A stretch of 64,000 nt of DNA from Paraescarpia echinospica (taxonomy: Eukaryota; Annelida; Polychaeta; Sabellida; Siboglinidae): the NCBI GenBank assembly GCA_020002185.1, contig CM034532.1, positions 44,267,326 through 44,331,325 on the forward strand. The letters run 5' to 3'. How positions within the stretch are numbered: position 1 is the stretch's first letter; the number at the start of each line of letters is the position of its first letter. The notes below the pieces were generated by a model, which made no database searches, had not been told where the DNA came from, and saw nothing but the letters and a program-made list of their open reading frames with translations. Position numbers and translations under genes: made by a program. Shown here piece by piece: positions 12,557 to 22,056 of the stretch.

Positions 12557-13372
12557 CTAACTGAATTGCAGCATCCAGTTTATTCTGTGGCAGCCTAGCC
12601 TAGCCTGCATCCGCACAGTGTCTATTTCAATGCCATGAACAATGACACACGTGGACGGAACCACGGTTTTCCTCTGATTCACAGGAATAGACAACAATTG
12701 GGCCAACGAAAAAAACTGATGTAGGTATACATTACAGACATGTTCCGACGGCGACAGGAAAATAAAGTCATCCAATACGTGTGACATGTATGTCACATGG
12801 AATGAGGTTTGTAGAATCCATTGCAGTGCACAGCTAAACTGCTCGAAAATTTTGCACGATATAGCACAACCCATAGGAAGACACTTATCGTAATAGTATT
12901 GGCCGTCAAACGTAAACCCCAGTAGATGATAGTCATAAGGATGTATTAGCATGATTCTAAAGGCAGATTCGATATCCGCTTTGGCAATAAAGCAGCCCTG
13001 TCCTACTGTTGTTAACAACGACACAAAAAAATCATAATCTTCATAAGAGACTGAACAGAAATCGTTTGGTATACCAGAATTTACAGAATCTCCTTTTGGA
13101 AATGACAGATCGTGAATAATTCTAAACTTTCCGAGCTCTTTCTTAGGGATGAGTCCCAGTGGTGATACCACATAATCGTGTAAAGGTACTGATGTGAAGG
13201 GGCCCGCTATTCGACCCAAGCCTTTTTCCTTATGAATCATATCACTGGCCACTGCAGGATTTAATAAAAGAGATGGGTGATTACATGGTATTGACCTGTG
13301 ACTTAGGTCCCCCTCAAAGGGGATACGGAAACCGTCTAGAAATCCACTGACAAGTGTCTGTTGCTGTGGCAT
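12557..13372 (-). CDS. Reverse transcriptase domain of the Ngaro element
   Basis: Contains LGLIPKKELGKFRIIHDLSF (RT block 1/2), AKADIESAFRIMLIHP (motif A, catalytic Asp), LPMGCAISCKIFEQF (motif B) and HVLDDFIFLSP (motif C, with LDDF for the usual YxDD). About 271 residues are open and begin six bases downstream of the gag stop. LDDF fits Ngaro rather than DIRS1-type enzymes. Its fusion to RNase H is broken by frameshifts, so no complete polymerase is encoded. Confidence 0.85.
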   Translation of the reverse strand: MPQQQTLVSGFLDGFRIPFEGDLSHRSIPCNHPSLLLNPAVASDMIHKEKGLGRIAGPFTSVPLHDYVVSPLGLIPKKELGKFRIIHDLSFPKGDSVNSGIPNDFCSVSYEDYDFFVSLLTTVGQGCFIAKADIESAFRIMLIHPYDYHLLGFTFDGQYYYDKCLPMGCAISCKIFEQFSCALQWILQTSFHVTYMSHVLDDFIFLSPSEHVCNVYLHQFFSLAQLLSIPVNQRKTVVPSTCVIVHGIEIDTVRMQARLGCHRINWMLQFS

Positions 13373-13377
13373 CGTAA

Positions 13378-14424
13378 CTACTTTCGTTTAGCAATCGTCG
13401 GAGCTGGGCGGCGCAGACCGGTGTTGGGAGCCGGAGGTCTGGGGAAGGCAGGGGTTCGGCGTTTGGCTGGGCATTGTGATGGGACATGTGGGCCATTGCA
13501 GGTGGGGCATGTGTGCTTATAGGCACATGTTGGGTATTTGCAGATCCCAGTGGCACAGAAGGCAAAACAGTAGCCGGCAGGAAAGGATTGCCGACGGGGA
13601 TCTGGCTGCTTTCGTATGGGAAAGACGGTTGGTTTGGAGACACTGGTGGCCTTACGGGTCACATGATGATAAATTTCCGGGTGGAGATGATACCAAGGCA
13701 TGGAATTGATGGCTCTTAGTTTTCGAAAATCCTTGTCATACGTCAGAAAGACGCTAGGGTGTGAGCTGGTCCCCAAATAACGAATAAATTGCATATATTT
13801 GAGGATGTCCTGAATCTCAGTGGGATGTTGTTGGACATAAATAGCCATATATACTAGAAATGCGTTGGACCACTGCTCGATGTTGGTAATTTTTGTGGTA
13901 GGCTGATCTTTGACATGCACATTTGATGTTTGGGTGACAGGATCGAGAACCAACATGGTCTGTGGTGTGGATTCACCAGCGAGGAGGCTTAAGTCAACAA
14001 ATTGTTTCCCCCAGATTTTTGACTTGATACGGTCGTCAACCAAGCTGCCTAGCGGTACAGAAGCAAAAGTGTTCATGGTAGACGGGTAGAACTCCACGTC
14101 CTCACCTCCCTCTGTAAGCACTGGGGAAGGCAGTGTGGCTGTCTCCTCCATTGCTGCCGTCGCTGCTGAACCGGCGGCTGCCGATGCTACCGGCCTCGCT
14201 GCCGGTGTTGCGGAGGCCATATTTGTGATGACATCACCGATGGCCTGCATCTGTTGCTGCATCAGGTTGATTTGCTCCTGCAGTGCAGCGGTGGTGATAG
14301 GCATTGGGTCCTCAATAGCCGGAGCCACAGCGCTGGTCCCCACATCCCTTGCTCATCTGCGGACTGGTCCAACGGTCGCACCCCCTTCGTAGCGTTTTGG
14401 CGTTTTCCGCTTTCGTGGAGGCAT
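13378..14424 (-). pseudogene. Gag-like protein of the Ngaro element with one in-frame stop
   Basis: The frame from the ATG at 14424 starts with a basic stretch (MPPRKRKTPKRY). A TGA at 14353-14355 interrupts it, and it then stays open for 321 residues. The middle contains a QEQINLMQQQMQ coiled-coil-like segment. The C-terminal part has CFAFCATGICKYPTCAYKH followed by C-x2-C-x4-H-x4-C, the Cys/His arrangement of Ngaro/DIRS gag proteins. It should package element RNA. Replacing the TGA by a sense codon would restore one frame, so this is a recent lesion or a recoded stop. Confidence 0.75.
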
Positions 14425-14825
14425 TCTGTAACTACAGACGGACGGATCGGCAGAAACTGGCCAAACAGCCATTACAGTATAACTAACCACATTAACATAT
14501 ATACGTGATCAGTGTTATGTACACAGCAATTTCTTAACGCGCTCACCATAATGGCAGCATATATGCATACAGGCGGAAATGTGTACCACCAATATGTCCA
14601 ATTAAAATTATAATAGAGTGTTTTGTGCCCTGAACACTTTAGCTAAAATCTTACATACCGCCGGAATATAGGAACACCATGTGAGCAGTTGTAAATGCAC
14701 AAAACACCCTGAAGGCAACTAAAAAATACAGTGAAAAAGTTGGACAGATGTAATAGCTGATCCAACGGTCACCAGCAGCTGACCCAACGGCCACCAACTG
14801 GGCTAAGAAAGGGCTACCATTTGAG

Positions 14826-15030
14826 CCGATCACCAATTGGGCTAATCTTAAGGACCTAATTAGAAGCCACCAATTGGGCTAATCTTAAGGACCTAAACAA
14901 AAACCACCAGTTGGGCTAATCTTAAGGACATCAATAAATGCCACCAGTTGGGCAATCTTAAGGACCTAAATAAATGCCACCAGTTGGGCTAATCTTAAGG
15001 ACCTAAAGTAATGGCCACCAGGGGGGCTAA
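14826..15030. repeat. Tandem repeat, about 37 bp x 5-6, between gag and the SGNH ORF
   Basis: Unit CCACCAGTTGGGCTAATCTT followed by AAGGACCTAAATAAATG. The best copies are at 14830-15005. It lies in the non-coding leader side of the Ngaro element. Confidence 0.9.
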
Positions 15031-15249
15031 TATTACGCAGCTCATGGCAATAACAATACCAAAGACATAGAAGAGACAGTATATACATAAATGAATGTTA
15101 AGTACTGAATGTATCAGACAGTAGAGCAGATTGTCACTTTATGATTAATGAAAACCTGTGAATGAAAGATAAAGAAATAGTTTGTTATTTACAATTAAGT
15201 AAACGTAGTAGGAGGACATCCGTTTGCATAGTCTTTAACGCCATTCAAA
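15031..15249. other. Spacer with no feature recognised
   Basis: AT-rich sequence between the 37-bp repeats and the SGNH ORF stop. Confidence 0.4.
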
Positions 15250-15825
15250 TCACAGCTTATTTGCTGAAGCAATGACTGCACCCCGCACGCTGTTGTAGTA
15301 CTTGCGGTTACCCTCCTGGTTGAAATGAACCCCATCGAGGAGATAATCGGTCCAATTTTTCCAAATTCCGCGGTGACACAAAAAATCGACTTGGTCGAGG
15401 TATTCGGAAGCTTCGCGCAAATAGTTATTATACACGACAACCTTGTCGTTGAAATTATTGCAGATATAGTATTTAGATTGGCATGCATTTTGGAAGAACA
15501 TTTGCGAAATGACAACTTTCCGCACTTCGGCCATCACAATCAAGTATGTGGCGTACGCCAAAACACTGTCCGCCAACTCGACGGGACTGGCATCGTTAAT
15601 GTCATTTGTGCCGACGTCAAGAAAAATTACATCTCGATTAGCTTGTAATATAGCGGGCGTCAAGGCATACAATTGATTGACTTTAAGCCCGCCTCGCGCA
15701 ATAAAGGTAACGTGGAAACGCTCAGGATTCAAATCAAGATTCAGAGAGCGATGCTCCAATGAATATCGGGCAAGCCGTGAGACAAAGGAATGCCCGACCA
15801 GAGCGATTTCAACGCACTCCATCAC
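15250..15825 (-). CDS. SGNH/GDSL-type hydrolase ORF associated with the Ngaro element
   Basis: 191 codons, intact. Near the N-terminus, VGHSFVSRL holds the presumed nucleophile Ser (block I with His in place of Asp). FLDVGTNDIND is the block III G-x-N-D motif, and LLDGVHFNQEGNRKYY is block V with the Asp and His of the triad. The fold is that of lipid or carbohydrate esterases, but the substrate is unknown. SGNH-like ORFs are known companions of Ngaro elements and some LINEs. Here the ORF lies upstream of gag on the same strand and, unlike gag, RT-RH and YR, it has no visible break. Independent insertion cannot be excluded. Confidence 0.75.
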   Translation of the reverse strand: MMECVEIALVGHSFVSRLARYSLEHRSLNLDLNPERFHVTFIARGGLKVNQLYALTPAILQANRDVIFLDVGTNDINDASPVELADSVLAYATYLIVMAEVRKVVISQMFFQNACQSKYYICNNFNDKVVVYNNYLREASEYLDQVDFLCHRGIWKNWTDYLLDGVHFNQEGNRKYYNSVRGAVIASANKL

Positions 15826-16274
15826 AGCTTATCCCTGATTAATTACGGTAAATAACGGTTAGAACAACCCACGAGGAACTAACGAACCCTACTGGGAAAA
15901 TGTTATAGCGTGTCAACGCGCCTCGTAAATGTTATACCCGAAACAAATATTTATATCCGTCACAGCATAGAAAAGATTACCTTTCTGAGTAACGCGCGAA
16001 TGAAAAAGATGCTCAGCTGTTGTGGCTGGAAGAGCTTGTCCCATGGTTAGGTCGGTGTACCGTACATTTCAAATATAGGCTGCAGCAACGCCCACATAAA
16101 TACCATTTGAGCTCTGATCAAATGTTGGTTTGTTGTTCTCTCTTTATACAATTCTACCGTCTCAGTCGGTGTGCTCCTCTTCTCCGTTTACTCTCGCTTT
16201 CTTTAGTAGCCTTTCCCTTTTCATTCGTTCCACGTATCCAGCCCACATTATCCGACTCTTCACAAGGCTCTATA
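15826..16274. other. Spacer between the Ngaro element and the minisatellite
   Basis: No gene is recognised. Sequence from about 16140 is C/T-rich on the plus strand and resembles the decayed LINE sequence seen at 8690-8995 and 17138-17600, so the minisatellite may sit inside a LINE remnant. Confidence 0.35.
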
Positions 16275-17137
16275 ATTGCTTTCACATCAACCTGCTCCCT
16301 CAGCAACTCCAATCTTCACATCAACCTGCTCACTCAGCAACTCCAGTCTTCACATCAACCTGCTCACTCAGCAACTCCAGTCTTCACATCAACCTGCTCC
16401 CTCAGCAACTCCAATCTTCACATCAACCTGCTCCCTCAGCAACTCCAGTCTTCACATCAACCTGCTCCCTCAGCAACTCCAGTCTTCACATCAACCTGCT
16501 CCCTCAGCAACTCCAGTATTCACATCAACCTGCTCCCTCAGCAACTCCAGTCTTCACATCAACCTGCTCCCTCAGCAACTCCAGTCTTCACATCAACCTG
16601 CTCCCTCAACAACTCCAGTCTTCACATCAATCTGCTCCCTCAGCAACTCCAGTCTTCACATCAACCTGCTCCCTCAGCAACTCCAATCTTCACATCAACC
16701 TGCTCCTTCAGCAACTCCAGTCTTCACATCAACCTGCTCCCTCAGCAACTCCAGTCTTCACATCAACCTGCTCCCTCAGTAACTGCAATCTTCACATCAA
16801 CCTGCTCCCTCAGCAACCCCAATCTTCACATCAACCCGCTCCCTCAGCAACTCCAGTCTTCACATCAACCTGCTCCCTCAGCAAATCCAGTCTTCACATC
16901 AACCAGCTCCCTCAACAACTCCAGTCTTCACATCAACCTGCTCCCTCAGCAACTCCAGTCTTCACATCAACCTGCTCCCTCAGCAACTCCAGTCTTCACA
17001 TCAACCTGCTCCCTCAGCAACTCCAGTCTTCACATCAACCTGCTCCCTCAGCAAATCCAGTCTTCACATCAACCTGCTCCCTCAGCAACTCCAGTCTTCA
17101 CATCAACCTGCTCCCTCAGCAACTCCAGTCTTCACTT
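16275..17137. repeat. 34-bp minisatellite, about 25 copies
   Basis: The unit begins CTTCACATCAACCTGCTCCC and continues TCAGCAACTCCAGT, 34 bp in all. Copies differ by single substitutions (for example CCAATCTTCAC or CTGCTCACT). Because 34 is not a multiple of three, each plus-strand frame cycles through the three readings of the unit, and all three stay open. This produces long overlapping Ser/Gln/Pro-rich frames that are not evidence of a gene. Confidence 0.95.
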
Positions 17138-17600
17138 CTTTATTGTCTTCATTTCCGCAATTCTTCTCAGTTGTTTTTATTTTTATAAAACATATACTTT
17201 CCCTTGTTCTTTCTCCGTCATCGCGATGATCTGTAGGCCATGTAGGTATGCTGGTGAGACACGAACTTAGGTTCCCTTGAGGTTGCGATACACGTATATC
17301 TCCCACCCGGCCTGTCCACTTTCCTCCACGCATTCGCATTGGTTTCTATTATCTTGCGAAGTTCCCCCGAACACAGTTCCACCCAGGTATACACAGCTGT
17401 GTCGTTGTTTCAGTGTCTTCACCGCAACCTCATTGTTTCGCTGTCAAACCCATATCACCGCCCTCTTCTCCAGACTTACTCTTAGTTCATGTGTGCCAAA
17501 CGTCTTTCCGTTCTATCAATTATTCTTAAAGTTCCTCTTCCCGTCGGCTACCACCGAAGGTCGTCTAGCTGCGTATAGTACTATTGCTCCAGAATAGGCC
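17138..17600 (-). mobile_element. Non-LTR reverse transcriptase remnant
   Basis: On the minus strand the frame fragments read VYLGGTV, ANAWRKV and RNLKGT, then a HGL/ALTE-like stretch. This is the thumb and post-RT region typical of RTE/Craft-like elements, where xYLGGxI, ANAWRKVEG and LKGKVLxTCVTPACLYGLE appear in order. Several frameshifts are present, and the minisatellite abuts its downstream end. Ends are approximate. Confidence 0.5.
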
Positions 17601-17959
17601 CTATATCCCCTTACTCTTCTGTTTATTTCTCATCAATTCTGTCACTACGATGAACAATGGTGGGCTTGGGAAACCCAAGTCTCAAGCTGAATTATTCCGA
17701 TTTTCCAGATCCGCATACAAGATTCAAGATTAAATTTATTTGACCTTGTCCACATACACATTATATACATTAATGCATCGGTAATATGAATAATATGTAA
17801 GGTCAGGGATACTCCCGTTAATACATATAACCCTTATTGTTGCTCGCACGGGAGCCACCCCACAAATGTAAACAATAATAACATGTACATAGTATGATCA
17901 GATTAGTACATTATAATAATTGCTTTAAGAATTACAAATATAACCATTTTTAATAAAAC
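17601..17959. other. Spacer, no feature recognised
   Basis: AT-rich. The segment from about 17712 (ATTCAAGATTAAATTTATTTGA) resembles a LINE 3' tail and probably belongs to the element at 17960-19440. Confidence 0.35.
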
Positions 17960-18404
17960 AGCATAATTCATAATTTAGAATAATGTTTTTATGTAACTTG
18001 AGAAACAATGTAGACTGCGTGTATACATTTTCTGAATGATAATGTCAGGTGTATTATTAACTGTCCAACTACGCGATATCTAATGCATTTTTTTGCAAAT
18101 TCATGTTTGACTCTATGCATACGCAGATCATTTTGTTTACGTGTGTTGTGTTGATGAATGTCATAGTTGTGTGTGCAAGGAATAACTTTGAAATATTCGG
18201 GTAAATGATTGTTAATTAAGTTTAGTAGAATGTAGTTGCTGGAGTCCATGAATGTCGTCCAACTTTAGTAATTGGAGTATTTTATAATTAGGACTCGTGT
18301 GAGCATTGTATTTATTTTATATTAGTCGCATTGCTTTTTTCTGTAATTTGAAAATTCTATGTGGCTGATGACCCCATAAGAGGATACCATAATTGATATA
18401 ATAG
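17960..18404 (-). pseudogene. LINE (CR1/Jockey-like) ORF2 C-terminal remnant
   Basis: On the minus strand the sequence reads YYINYGILLWG then FKLQKKAMRLI and a long Asn/Thr-rich tail with NYDIHQHNTRKQNDL. This is the usual region after the RT domain in CR1/Jockey-like elements (a WG motif, then LQKRAxRxI). It is separated from the RT fragment at 19018-19440 by inserted DNA and lacks a continuous frame. Confidence 0.6.
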
Positions 18405-19010
18405 CACTAGTAATGGTGACAAACTTCTATAGCGCCTAAATCCCCAGGAATCTGAGCTCAGAGGCGCAACATACAAAAATCATTGGGCAAAATCGTTAAC
18501 AAGGACAAGCAAGAGTCGTCACTAGAGCAAGGAACCGCCGAAGGTTAGGGTGGGAATGCAATTTCAAATAAATAAGTCTAGCTTTTTACGGAAGGTATTT
18601 ATAGTCTCAGAAGATTTTAAAGCGATAGGGAGTTGATTCCAGATTTTCGGTGCAGCTACAGAAAAAGCATGTTTGCCGACATTAAACTTGGTTTTCGGAA
18701 CAAAAAGTCGTTGTGAAACAGATGATCTGAGATTCCTGGGGATATTGGAAAAACGAAGGACACTAAACGGATGGGTGTTGCGTAGAAAGGGTACGATATG
18801 TGATAGTGGCTAATTTGAATTGTAGTCGATATGTAACTAGAAGTCAATGCAACTGTCTAAGTAGGGGCAGAGATGGTGAGAAACGGGGTGCTTTTAGTAC
18901 TACACGTGCTAAACAATTCTGTACACGTTCGAGTTTAGCAAAGTCCTTTTAGCAATATTGTTTAGGAGTAAGTTGCAGTAGTCAAGGCGACTGCAAATTA
19001 GAGATACTGA
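18405..19010. repeat. Repeat inserted between the two LINE fragments
   Basis: Starts with a tail-like motif (TTCTATAGCGCCTAAATCCC) resembling the AGCGC tail near 60830. It carries a stretch around 18600-18800 (GTTGATTCCAGATTTTCGG, then AGATTCCTGGGG) resembling common non-coding invertebrate repeats. No coding potential. It interrupts the LINE, so it inserted later or marks a deletion. Confidence 0.45.
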
Positions 19011-19017
19011 TATTGTT

Positions 19018-19440
19018 TTAGCAGTAGATAAAGACTAATGTTACGTCATTGATGTATATAACCAAGAGTGGTCCTAAAATTAAACCTTGTGGAACGCCAG
19101 TGGTGATAACTGTTTCTTTAGACTTAACATTTTCAATTTCTACATATTGTTTACGATTGTATAAATAACTCCTACAAAGATCAAGTGCCGCACCATTTAA
19201 TCCATAGTGCATTTAATTTATGGACCAATATATTATGATCAATTGTGTCAAACGTGTTTGATAAATCAAGGTACAGGTATATATTAATTGGCGTAGCCGA
19301 TTTATCAAGCTCTTGTATAATTCTATTCATAGCCTAATTTCGAGTGTCGCAAATTCAGAAGAATGTTTCTTTCTAAAACCGTATTGGCTATTATAGTATA
19401 ACATATTGAAATGGAAATATTCGTGTATTTGATCAAACAT
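19018..19440 (-). pseudogene. LINE reverse transcriptase fragment (CR1/Jockey-like)
   Basis: YLDLSNTFDTIDHNIL is RT motif A with its catalytic Asp, [18 protein letters not shown] is motif B, and [14 protein letters not shown] lies between them. The YxDD box that should follow is missing because the reading is cut at 19018. Pieces upstream of motif A are shifted in frame. This is a dead copy. Confidence 0.8.
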
Positions 19441-20152
19441 TATCCTTTAAAAAAAAATTAAATAGCTGGCAAGACAGGATGATAATTGTCAAATTAAAAA
19501 TTATCACATTTTGTAAAGGGGGAATAACTTTAGGAATGTTTCATTTGTTTGGAAATATACCAGTGACAGTTTTCGAAATTAAATCCTTTGAATCGGAGGC
19601 GGCCGATTCAAAATCCGCCCCGCCGATTCCACTGGCGTATTTAGAGGGGGCGAGGGGGCGGTCGCCCTCAATGGTGGCAGCTGCCAACAGTCGCACGGCA
19701 GCTGTCAGCTCGATCTGTTGTGCGTTGGACAGGGCAGTACTCGCCCGTTTGAGCCACTTCGCAAAGTGTTAAAAAACAGGGACCGATAAATTATAACAGA
19801 AATGATTATCTCAAACCACCAACAACACTAGGCCTAATAATAGCGATTCATCAAAGTGCAAAGTTAGCGTCATCTAGCGGCTATCATTTGGTATGTAGAT
19901 GACGCGCCAGCTTCCTTGAAGATAACAAGTTTTGTTTGGAGACTGTTTAGGTCGTTTTGCGGGTGCGTTTTCAAACAAAGTGGGATTCATATGTGGTCTG
20001 TTATTTGTTGTTAATATAACTGAATTATTTACTTGAAACCCTTCGCCGCGTGTGCAGTTGTTGTGAATATGAGCATGTTAATATAATAAACGAGGCATCG
20101 AGGAGTGTGGGTGTGTCCAAGTTATTTTTCAGAATAAACAGTTAAAGTGTGA
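19441..20152. other. Left flank of the Polinton, no gene recognised
   Basis: Contains a G-rich patch (about 19630-19660, GAGGGGGCGAGGGGGCGG) with a CCGCC stretch upstream. No ORF with a recognisable domain. The last bases before the Polinton end are GTGTGAC. Confidence 0.4.
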
Positions 20153-20153
20153 C

Positions 20154-20628
20154 AGTAGTATGTAGGCGATTTTGGAGGGGTATCCTGCGGTGTTTAAGCG
20201 ATATTAGGGAGGTTTCGAAAGCCGCCCCCCTGAGCAAAGTGAGCCTCCCCCCTGAGCAAAGTGAGTAGTCACGTGACCTACGCCTCCTAGCGGAAAGAAG
20301 TGTACCTAAGCGTCCGTAGTGCCATCTAGTGCTAAGCGGCCGTAGTGCTATCTAGCGACTCGGACTTTAAAACATACTCGGTCTTTAAAACATGTGATGT
20401 ATGTATGTATGTATGTATGAAGAATTAGTACTAAGGGAATAACTAGTAACAACCACAGTTTGAAAGTTGATTAGGTTGTTAATGACAACGAGGAGTGTAG
20501 AGAGGTATTAGTTGTGTATGAATGTACGTGTATGAGAGGAGAGAGAGGATGTGCGTGTGTGAAAGAACTAACGAAACACAAGAGTATATACGAGTGCACA
20601 TGTATTTTATTAACGAATGAATACAAGA
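20154..20628 (+). repeat. Polinton left terminal inverted repeat
   Basis: The reverse complement of 36583-36997 matches this end with scattered substitutions and indels. Shared blocks include GCGATTTTGGA, GTTTAAGCGATATTAGGGAGG, GAATTAGTACTAAGGGAATA and the A/T-rich inner edge. A CTGAGCAAAGTGAG-containing unit is tandemly duplicated only here (about 20226-20264), and a short GTAT array lies at about 20399-20419. The inner part supplies an AATAAA (minus, 20606-20611) just past the stop of the leftward gene. Confidence 0.9.
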
Positions 20629-20629
20629 A

Positions 20630-21613
20630 TTAACGGTCGATCTCGGCCTCCCAATCTTCGACAACATCCTCCACCAGGGAAGGAACAGGGTCGGCGTCAA
20701 AGGGAGGCCGTGTCTCCAGGAGTTCGCGTAGTACGTGACAGAACAAGTAATAATGATTGTCGCGGTGCTCCTCCTCTCTGAAACATATATGAAAACTTTG
20801 TATATATATATATGAATTATATTATACAAAGTACAACCGGATGGAATAAGCCAGTGATGTAACCAGACACCGCATAGGGAATCGACATACGATAAAAGGG
20901 CAAGCTAGATCAACGGACTATGATACAATACGTAATGGAGACGTCTGCTGACGTAATCGGTAATCAAACACCGCATACCTAGTCGAAACGACAACGGGGT
21001 AAGAGAAAACATAAATAAGATAGTAAAATATTGTTGTAATCATTGAACACTCACGTGCACTCCTCATCATCCTCAATACTACTGGAGTCACTGACACTTC
21101 CTGTCAGACTCCAGGTAGCAGCAGCACCATCGGTGATACAGGCAGACCTGAAAGGTAATATAGATAACCGTGATACATAACGAACGTAAGCATAAGGAAT
21201 AATAGAGGTGAGACGTCACAGGTAGTTTACGTGAAGAACACTGTGATGATTATAGTATGATATGTATAGGATATCTATCGAATGAAACAGAGAATAAAAG
21301 TACTTACAGTTCGAGTTCACGCCATAATAAGTCAGCAGCAGCATCGGTGATACAGTCAGCAGCATCGATGATACAACCAGACCTGAAAGGTAATATAGAT
21401 AACCGTGACACATAACGATCGTAAGCATAAGGAATAATAGAGGTGAGACGTCACAGGTAGTTTACGTGAAGAACACTGTGATGATTATAGTATAGGATAT
21501 CTATCGAATGAAACAAAGAATGATATTAATAATAATAATAATAATAATAAAAGTACTTACATTTCGAGATCACGCCATTCAGCGCGCAGTTGGTCCCAAG
21601 GTATCGACGACAT
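20630..21613 (-). CDS. Leftward four-exon acidic protein gene of the Polinton (unknown function)
   Basis: Exons on the minus strand: 21561-21613, 21308-21382, 21055-21147 and 20630-20777. Each junction is GT/AG, three acceptors end in TTTCAG, and two donors are GTAAGTAC. Phases agree and the joined frame of 122 codons ends in TAA at 20630. TATATATA at 21657-21664 and AATAAA at 20606-20611 bracket it. The product is acidic, with WDQLRAEWRDLE near the N-terminus, a Ser/Asp/Glu stretch in the middle and WEAEIDR at the C-terminus. It has no recognised domain and no signal peptide. Exon 1 and exon 2 ends are homologous (TGGCGTGAxCTCGAA), as are exon 2 and exon 3 starts, so introns 1 and 2 are tandem duplicates. 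The role is unknown; position suggests an accessory or early gene. Confidence 0.75.
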
Positions 21614-21656
21614 AGTTGCGAATGAGATGATGTGAAGAATGTAACAAACGAGCTAG

Positions 21657-21664
21657 TATATATA
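21657..21664 (-). promoter_or_regulatory. TATA box of the leftward Polinton gene
   Basis: TATATATA lies 44 bp before the ATG at 21613 on the minus strand, so transcription should begin near 21630. Confidence 0.6.
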
Positions 21665-21719
21665 GGATAGAGCATATGCATGCAGATAGGAAGGCAACTT
21701 GTAAGACACACTGTAGCAA

Positions 21720-21888
21720 TGGAAAAATACCAGTGTATGAAAAGCTGAAGACCCAGGGACGTATGACATCATCATCTAGGGATGTCAAGTGACCGATGCT
21801 AGTGTGGAAAAATACCGGTGTACGAAAAGCTGAAGACCCAGGGACTTATGACATCATCATCTAGGGATGGCACGTGACCGATGCCTGG
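21720..21888. promoter_or_regulatory. Duplicated CRE-like/E-box module between divergent Polinton genes
   Basis: Two copies of about 85 bp (21720-21804 and 21806-21888). Each has AAAGCTGAAGACCCAGGGAC, a TGACATCA element (21764-21771 and 21849-21856) and a GTGACCGATGC stretch, with CACGTGACCGATGCCTGGG in the second copy. A diverged single copy precedes the TATA box of the RPA-like gene (22623-22674). The location between the leftward gene and the NADAR gene suggests shared control of both. Confidence 0.6.
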
Positions 21889-22056
21889 GTATGTAGCCAG
21901 CCATGTGACGTTATGGAAAATTTCACTGTAGTAAACCGATATCAGTCATAGGACCCTGCGATAAGCGTATGATGTGCGAAGTGCGACTAGGACAATGCGT
22001 CTTATCAGAACGCTAACAATACAGACGGGAGAAAAGAACTCTGTGAGTGGTCAGCG

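Larger units (their letters stand above)
10340..15900 (-). mobile_element. Ngaro/DIRS-type tyrosine-recombinase retrotransposon (decayed)
   Basis: Minus-strand order: SGNH hydrolase ORF, 37-bp tandem repeats, gag with Cys/His knuckles, reverse transcriptase, RNase H, tyrosine recombinase, then a field of short repeats spaced about 100 bp. RT-RH plus a tyrosine recombinase defines the DIRS order. Absence of a methylase between RH and YR, an LDDF catalytic box, and an SGNH hydrolase all point to the Ngaro branch. Frameshifts in RT-RH and YR and a stop in gag show it is inactive. Exact ends (split direct repeats) were not resolved. Confidence 0.8.

Noticed and set aside
16020..17270. Ser/Gln-rich protein genes over the 34-bp repeat
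   Set aside because: Open frames in all three phases follow from unit length and composition; no start context, splice structure or domain.
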